Shown: positions 6,156 to 9,924 of the stretch, one piece after another
Layout of the letters: each line of letters opens with the position of its first letter
Numbering within the stretch: position 1 is the first letter of the stretch
Source: Bacteroidales bacterium
GTDB lineage: Bacteria; Bacteroidota; Bacteroidia; Bacteroidales; UBA7960
Reading direction: 5' to 3'
Assembly (NCBI GenBank): GCA_003554665.1
Contig: PWGY01000003.1
Span: 1 to 9,924 of the forward strand
DNA length: 9,924 bases
Notes under the pieces: model-generated
Told to the model about the DNA's origin: nothing
What the model saw: only the letters and a program-made list of their open reading frames with translations
Databases searched by the model: none
Position numbers and translations under genes: made by a program

Positions 6156-8101
6156 CCTGGAGTAACCTGAATGATACACGTGATTTTCTAATCAGCAAGG
6201 TTTTATTGAACCCTGACAGAGATGCAGACACTGAGCTGAAAAAGCCTTTGTCTTATATTGCCGGGGAGCGGATCGAGAAGACGTTGATTTATGTGGGGAT
6301 GGCCACATGCGGCCGTATTGCCGGTGCCGAAAAGACCTACCAGAGTATCCGGACATATCTTGCAGAGCATGACATTGATGCAGAACTGATCGAAGGGGGG
6401 TGCATGGGGCTTTGCCAGGCAGAACCTGTGGTGGATATTCAGGTGCCGGGTAAAACCCGGTTGTCTTTTGCTTCAGTTACAGAAGACAAAGTGCAGCTTT
6501 TACTTGATGATGTACTGAACCATACCCTTCCGGACCTGCCTCTTACCGGTCAGTATAAAAGCCCGATACTACGGGAATGGGAGCAGGTGCCGTATATGGA
6601 AGAGCATCCCTTTTTTGCCGGACAACAAAAACTTCTCACTTCAAATTGTGGCAGGATCGACCCCGTTTCCGTGTCCGCCTATATTGCCAGGGGCGGTTAT
6701 GCGGCATTTGCCGACTGCATTTCCCGGTTCACCCCTTTACATGTCTGTGAGAAGATCGAAGCCAGCGGACTGACAGGAAGGGGAGGAGGAGCCTTCTCAA
6801 CCGGCAGAAAATGGCTGGCTGCATCCCGGGCCACCAGTGACCAGAAATATTTTGTCTGCAATGCGGTGGAGAGTGATCCGGGCAGTTACATGAACAGGGC
6901 CATTATCGAAAGCAATCCGCACAGACTCATTGAAGCCGCCCTTATTGGTGCTTATGCCACCGGTGCCAATAAAGCATACATTTTTGTGCGCAAGGAATCT
7001 GTCCTGGCCGGGGAGCGTCTTGAAAAAGCTTTGGAGGAAGCCCGCTCGTTTGGCCTGACAGGTCATGACATACTCGGCTCAGGTGTAAATATCGATATTG
7101 TATTGAAAAGGGGAGCAAGGGCCTTTATCTGTGGTGAGGAAACCGCTCTGAATAAAAGTCTGGAGGGGAAAAGGGCCATTCCAGCTTTCAAGCCCCCATA
7201 CCCGCCTGAGCGTGGATTATGGAATAAACCCACTGTGGTCAACAATGTGGAGACCTTATTTAATATTCCGCTGATCATTCAGCATGGACCTGAATGGTTT
7301 CGCAAAACCGGATCCGAAAGCAGTAAAGGTACCAAGGTTTTCACCCTCTCAGGCAAGATTAATCGCTATGGAACTGTTGAAGTTCCCATGGGAACCACTT
7401 TTGATGATATTGTGCACAAAATTGGGGGCGGGGTAAAAAATGAAAAAGCATTTAAAGGGATTGTACTGGGGATTAACAGCGGCAGCTTCATTACCAGTGA
7501 CAACCTTGATACCAGGGTTGATTATGAAGATCTGAACCGTATCGGGGGCGTATTGGGCAGTGGGGCCTGTGTTGTTCTTGATGAAACCGTTTGCATGGTT
7601 GATCTGGCCAAGTTCTTTACCGCCTTTTTTAAAAAGGAGAGCTGTGGGCAGTGTATTCCCTGCAGAGAGGGAACCGCAAGAATGCTGGAAGTGATGGAAA
7701 ATGCGACAAGTCGTCCTTCAGAAAACAACTCTTTTCAAACGCTTGAACGTTTCAAGGGAGTGATGCAACTCAAGGGCCTTGCGGCCGTGATCAAAGATAC
7801 CTCTCTTTGTTCTCTGGGAAAATCTTCGCCCAATGCCGTGCTGAATACCCTGAAATTTTTCAGGGATGAATTTGAAGCGCATATTTTTGAGCGGAAATGC
7901 CATGCAAGTGTTTGTACGGATCTGCAGTTTTATTATATCGACGTGGATGCCTGTACCGGTTGTACGGCTTGCTTCAAGAAATGCCCGATGGATGCCATAA
8001 TTGGGTCTCCAAGGTATCCGCATTTCATTGTGCAGGAAAAATGTATTGCCTGCGGCACCTGTTACGACGTTTGCAAATTCAATGCAGTCGTTATTAAATA
8101 A
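6152..8101 (+). CDS. hydB: Hydrogenase subunit HydB, NuoF-like flavoprotein, divergent
   Basis: This 649-residue flavin subunit should bind FMN and NAD(H) or NADP(H) and exchange electrons with HydA. Residues 45-110 are a thioredoxin-like domain with only three visible cluster cysteines (Cys53, 84, 88). The NuoF core (about 170-490) has GRGGGAFSTGRKW (209-221), CNAVESDPGSYMNR (236-249), ICGEETALNKSLEGKR (326-341) and VVNNVET (362-368). The [4Fe-4S] site is CGQCIPC plus Cys553 (ligands 498, 501, 504, 553). Cys583 and Cys588 match the CPAxxC element typical of HydB. A two-cluster ferredoxin ends the protein (Cys601, 604, 607, 611 and 631, 634, 637, 641), which separates HydB from respiratory NuoF. 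Off-consensus points include Val239 where NuoF/HydB usually have Asp, Ser216 for Pro, and GINSGS (440-445) for GGPSGG. Whether these alter cofactor preference is unknown. Confidence 0.93.
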   Translation: MTWSNLNDTRDFLISKVLLNPDRDADTELKKPLSYIAGERIEKTLIYVGMATCGRIAGAEKTYQSIRTYLAEHDIDAELIEGGCMGLCQAEPVVDIQVPGKTRLSFASVTEDKVQLLLDDVLNHTLPDLPLTGQYKSPILREWEQVPYMEEHPFFAGQQKLLTSNCGRIDPVSVSAYIARGGYAAFADCISRFTPLHVCEKIEASGLTGRGGGAFSTGRKWLAASRATSDQKYFVCNAVESDPGSYMNRAIIESNPHRLIEAALIGAYATGANKAYIFVRKESVLAGERLEKALEEARSFGLTGHDILGSGVNIDIVLKRGARAFICGEETALNKSLEGKRAIPAFKPPYPPERGLWNKPTVVNNVETLFNIPLIIQHGPEWFRKTGSESSKGTKVFTLSGKINRYGTVEVPMGTTFDDIVHKIGGGVKNEKAFKGIVLGINSGSFITSDNLDTRVDYEDLNRIGGVLGSGACVVLDETVCMVDLAKFFTAFFKKESCGQCIPCREGTARMLEVMENATSRPSENNSFQTLERFKGVMQLKGLAAVIKDTSLCSLGKSSPNAVLNTLKFFRDEFEAHIFERKCHASVCTDLQFYYIDVDACTGCTACFKKCPMDAIIGSPRYPHFIVQEKCIACGTCYDVCKFNAVVIK

Positions 8102-8117
8102 TGTCAGCAATCATTTT

Positions 8118-9845
8118 ATGGATTATCAGATAGAAGTCAATAGAAACCAGATAGATGTCAGGGAAGGAGAAAGCCTGCTGACTGCACTGACCAGGAACGG
8201 AATCAAAGTGCCCACACTTTGTCATATGAACCGTTTTTCACCCACGGGAGCCTGTCGCTTGTGTGTTGTTGAGGTGGAAGGCCGGAAAGATCTGGTAACC
8301 TCCTGTTCTTCCCAGGTGGAAAAAGGGATGAAAGTCAGTACCAATTCACAACGGGTGCTTCGTGCAAGAAAATCCCTTGTGGAACTATTGCTTTCCAACC
8401 ATCCGGATGATTGCCTGTACTGTGTTCGCAACGGACATTGTGAATTACAGTCGCTGGCAGAGGAAATGAACATCAAGGAAAGAAAATATTACGGAGAAAA
8501 AAATACCCTTTATCCGGACTACTCAAGTCCGAGTGTGGCACGCGATCCTGCCAAATGTGTTTTGTGCAGCCGTTGCGTGAGGATGTGCGAAGAAGTTCAG
8601 GTGGTGACCGCCCTTGATTTTATCTCCCGCGGCAATCAGACCACTGTGAACAGTGCATTCAATAAGGGGCTGAATGTTTCTACCTGTATTCATTGCGGTC
8701 AGTGCATCCAGGTTTGTCCAACGGCTGCACTGATCGATATATCCCACATTGAAAAAGTGCAAACTGCCCTTGGCAACAAGGATAAAATGGTGGTGTTTCA
8801 TCTCAGTCCATCAGTCGGTGCTTCCGTAGCTGCGGAACTGAAAATGAAATCGCGCCACCTTGTCATGCAACGAATTACCTATGCGTTGAAACGATGCGGA
8901 GCTTCCAGGATATTCAATCTGGGGTTCGCCAGTGATGTCAATATTCTGGAGGAAGCCAATATCTTGAAAGACAGACTCGAAAATGAAGGGAGCGCCGTTC
9001 CCCTGATATCTTCCTGTTGTCCGGCATGGGTGCGTTATGCGGAGGATCATCACCCGGAAATTCTCGATCAGTTATCTCCGGTGAAATCTCCCCAGCAGAT
9101 CATGGGAACCATGGCAAAGATTTTCTGTGCTGAAAAGCATGAACTGGACAGGGAAAACATTTTCAGTGTATCGGTGACACCTTGCGCAGGAAACAAATAT
9201 GAATCATCCAGGGAGGAAAATACCCATAAGGGTGTTTCGGAAATTGATGCAGTACTGACAGTCCGCGAACTGTTTCAGCTGTTACGCAGTTTTGGCCTGG
9301 ATCTTGCACAAATGAATGAGGATGATCTGGACGAACCTTATAACGAAGCTTCAGCTGTTGCCTGGAAACACGGGTATTCCGGAGGAAAAGCAGAAGCAGT
9401 TGCAGAGCAGCTTTTTTACCTGATGAGCAATGGCAAGAAGGAAAAATTCAAATTCAATCCGCCCAAAAATATGACGGGCAGACGTGAAACGAAACTGAAC
9501 ATCGGCGGTAAGCAACTGGGTTTCGCCTGGGTGAGCAGCATCTCGGAAGCAGAACATTATTTGCAGCATTTGAAGCAGGAGGGCAGGGATGATATTCACT
9601 ATCTGGAGGTGATGGCCTGCCTTGACGGATGTGTTGGTGGAGGAGGACAGCCGGTCAGCCGGGGTTTTGAAATGTCCAGATCCAGAAAAAAAATATGCCT
9701 TGAAATGGAAAAGTTGTCGGAGACAAAGTATGCCAGGGATAACTCCGGGGCCAATGCTTTGTTTAAAGAAGGGAGACTGGAGCCGGGCAATGAATTGGCG
9801 GAAGCCTGGCTTAAACCTGTCTTTACCGACAGATCGTCTGATTGA
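8118..9845 (+). CDS. hydA: [FeFe]-hydrogenase catalytic subunit HydA with unusual L2 motif
   Basis: This is the H-cluster subunit, which interconverts H2 with protons and electrons. I choose the ATG at 8118 (575 residues, 16 bases after hydB). The open frame runs back to an ATG at 8001, but those 39 residues lie within the hydB coding region and match no family N-terminus. Domains: plant-type [2Fe-2S] (Cys35, 46, 49, 63), His-Cys [4Fe-4S] (His95, Cys99, 102, 108), two [4Fe-4S] sites (Cys147, 150, 153, 157 and 190, 193, 196, 200), then the H-domain. L1 is SSCCPAW (298-304) and L3 is EVMACLDGCVGGGGQP (497-512), both functional-looking. L2 reads TPCAGNKYE (354-362) where MPCxxKxxE is expected, so the Met and the Lys that contact the H-cluster are Thr354 and Asn359. 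All four cluster cysteines (301, 356, 501, 505) remain. It lacks the C-terminal extra domain of Thermotoga HydA. Confidence 0.92.
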   Translation: MDYQIEVNRNQIDVREGESLLTALTRNGIKVPTLCHMNRFSPTGACRLCVVEVEGRKDLVTSCSSQVEKGMKVSTNSQRVLRARKSLVELLLSNHPDDCLYCVRNGHCELQSLAEEMNIKERKYYGEKNTLYPDYSSPSVARDPAKCVLCSRCVRMCEEVQVVTALDFISRGNQTTVNSAFNKGLNVSTCIHCGQCIQVCPTAALIDISHIEKVQTALGNKDKMVVFHLSPSVGASVAAELKMKSRHLVMQRITYALKRCGASRIFNLGFASDVNILEEANILKDRLENEGSAVPLISSCCPAWVRYAEDHHPEILDQLSPVKSPQQIMGTMAKIFCAEKHELDRENIFSVSVTPCAGNKYESSREENTHKGVSEIDAVLTVRELFQLLRSFGLDLAQMNEDDLDEPYNEASAVAWKHGYSGGKAEAVAEQLFYLMSNGKKEKFKFNPPKNMTGRRETKLNIGGKQLGFAWVSSISEAEHYLQHLKQEGRDDIHYLEVMACLDGCVGGGGQPVSRGFEMSRSRKKICLEMEKLSETKYARDNSGANALFKEGRLEPGNELAEAWLKPVFTDRSSD

Positions 9846-9853
9846 TTAAATTT

Positions 9854-9860
9854 AAGGAGG
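9854..9860 (+). promoter_or_regulatory. Strong Shine-Dalgarno sequence before the last gene
   Basis: AAGGAGG ends four bases before the ATG at 9865. None of the other genes in the window has a comparable site. It supports the start of the truncated gene and suggests a separately tuned translation rate after hydA. Confidence 0.7.
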
Positions 9861-9864
9861 GCCT

Positions 9865-9924
9865 ATGCCTGAAAAAGAACCATCAAATATTATATATACG
9901 GTCAAGGATCGTTGCAGGGTATGC
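9865..9924 (+). CDS. Start of a further iron-sulfur protein gene (partial, 20 codons)
   Basis: Only the N-terminus MPEKEPSNIIYTVKDRCRVC is present before the right edge. The segment YTVKDRCRVC resembles the beginning of a CxxCxxCxxxC ferredoxin motif in large ferredoxin/hydrogenase-like regulatory proteins, where DRCRVC is normally followed by YTCVRECP-like residues. If so, this would be a second hydrogenase-like or ferredoxin-type sensor at the end of the hydCBA operon. The gene begins 20 bases after the hydA stop with no terminator between, so it is probably cotranscribed. The family idea rests on about ten residues and pattern memory. Confidence 0.5.
   Translation, partial: MPEKEPSNIIYTVKDRCRVC

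Noticed and set aside
5682..8101. Treating hydC-hydB as nuoE-nuoF of respiratory complex I
   Set aside because: HydB has the N-terminal thioredoxin-like and C-terminal two-cluster ferredoxin domains, hydA follows at once, and no other nuo genes are present.
7718..8110. 130-codon open frame on the - strand opposite the end of hydB
   Set aside because: It is antisense to the conserved ferredoxin part of hydB and has no domain features.
8001..8117. Upstream extension of HydA to an ATG at 8001
   Set aside because: It lies wholly within the end of hydB and adds 39 residues unlike any HydA N-terminus. The [2Fe-2S] domain begins directly after the ATG at 8118.

Overview
The window reads as chromosomal DNA from an anaerobic, fermentative bacterium, most likely of the phylum Bacteroidota. 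The grounds are indirect. Nearly all starts lack a Shine-Dalgarno sequence. Boxes matching the Bacteroidota -7 element TAnnTTTG sit upstream of three genes. The housekeeping neighbours (a 5'-nucleotidase-type lipoprotein, YigZ, RibD) also fit that group. Base composition looks moderate and even, and no mobile element, RNA gene or CRISPR array is visible.

The centre is a divergently transcribed [FeFe]-hydrogenase locus. Rightward from about 5680 lie hydC (NuoE-like), hydB (NuoF-like with a C-terminal ferredoxin domain) and hydA (H-cluster subunit). HydC and HydB overlap by ATGA, and 16 bases separate HydB from HydA. This is the core of a trimeric NAD(P)-linked, potentially electron-bifurcating hydrogenase. 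A further gene begins 20 bases after hydA with a strong Shine-Dalgarno sequence, and the window cuts it off after 20 codons.

Leftward from 5452, tightly spaced, lie a thioredoxin-like [2Fe-2S] ferredoxin, a 617-residue hydrogenase-like protein with PAS domain (HydS-like, degenerate active site), a SpoIIE-type PP2C phosphatase with an unassigned C-terminal domain, then ribD (riboflavin synthesis) and yigZ. The first three look like a redox or H2 sensing module accompanying hydABC. RibD could support flavin supply for the FMN of HydB but may have its own promoter. After a 114-base gap, the start of a lipoprotein gene runs off the left edge.

The 229-base divergent intergenic region (5453-5681) holds one candidate promoter for each direction and two Rex-like operator candidates, one with an intact TTCACAA half and one with an intact TTGTGAA half. 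NADH-responsive repression of both arms is therefore plausible but unproven.

The most notable finding is that the catalytic subunits are off-consensus at usually conserved positions. HydA keeps all four H-cluster cysteines and the proton-relay cysteine, but its L2 motif has Thr and Asn where Met and Lys are normal. HydB departs from consensus in its flavin/NAD loops. This may be a divergent HydABC lineage paired with a dedicated sensor and phosphatase. No maturation genes (hydE, hydF, hydG) lie in the window.
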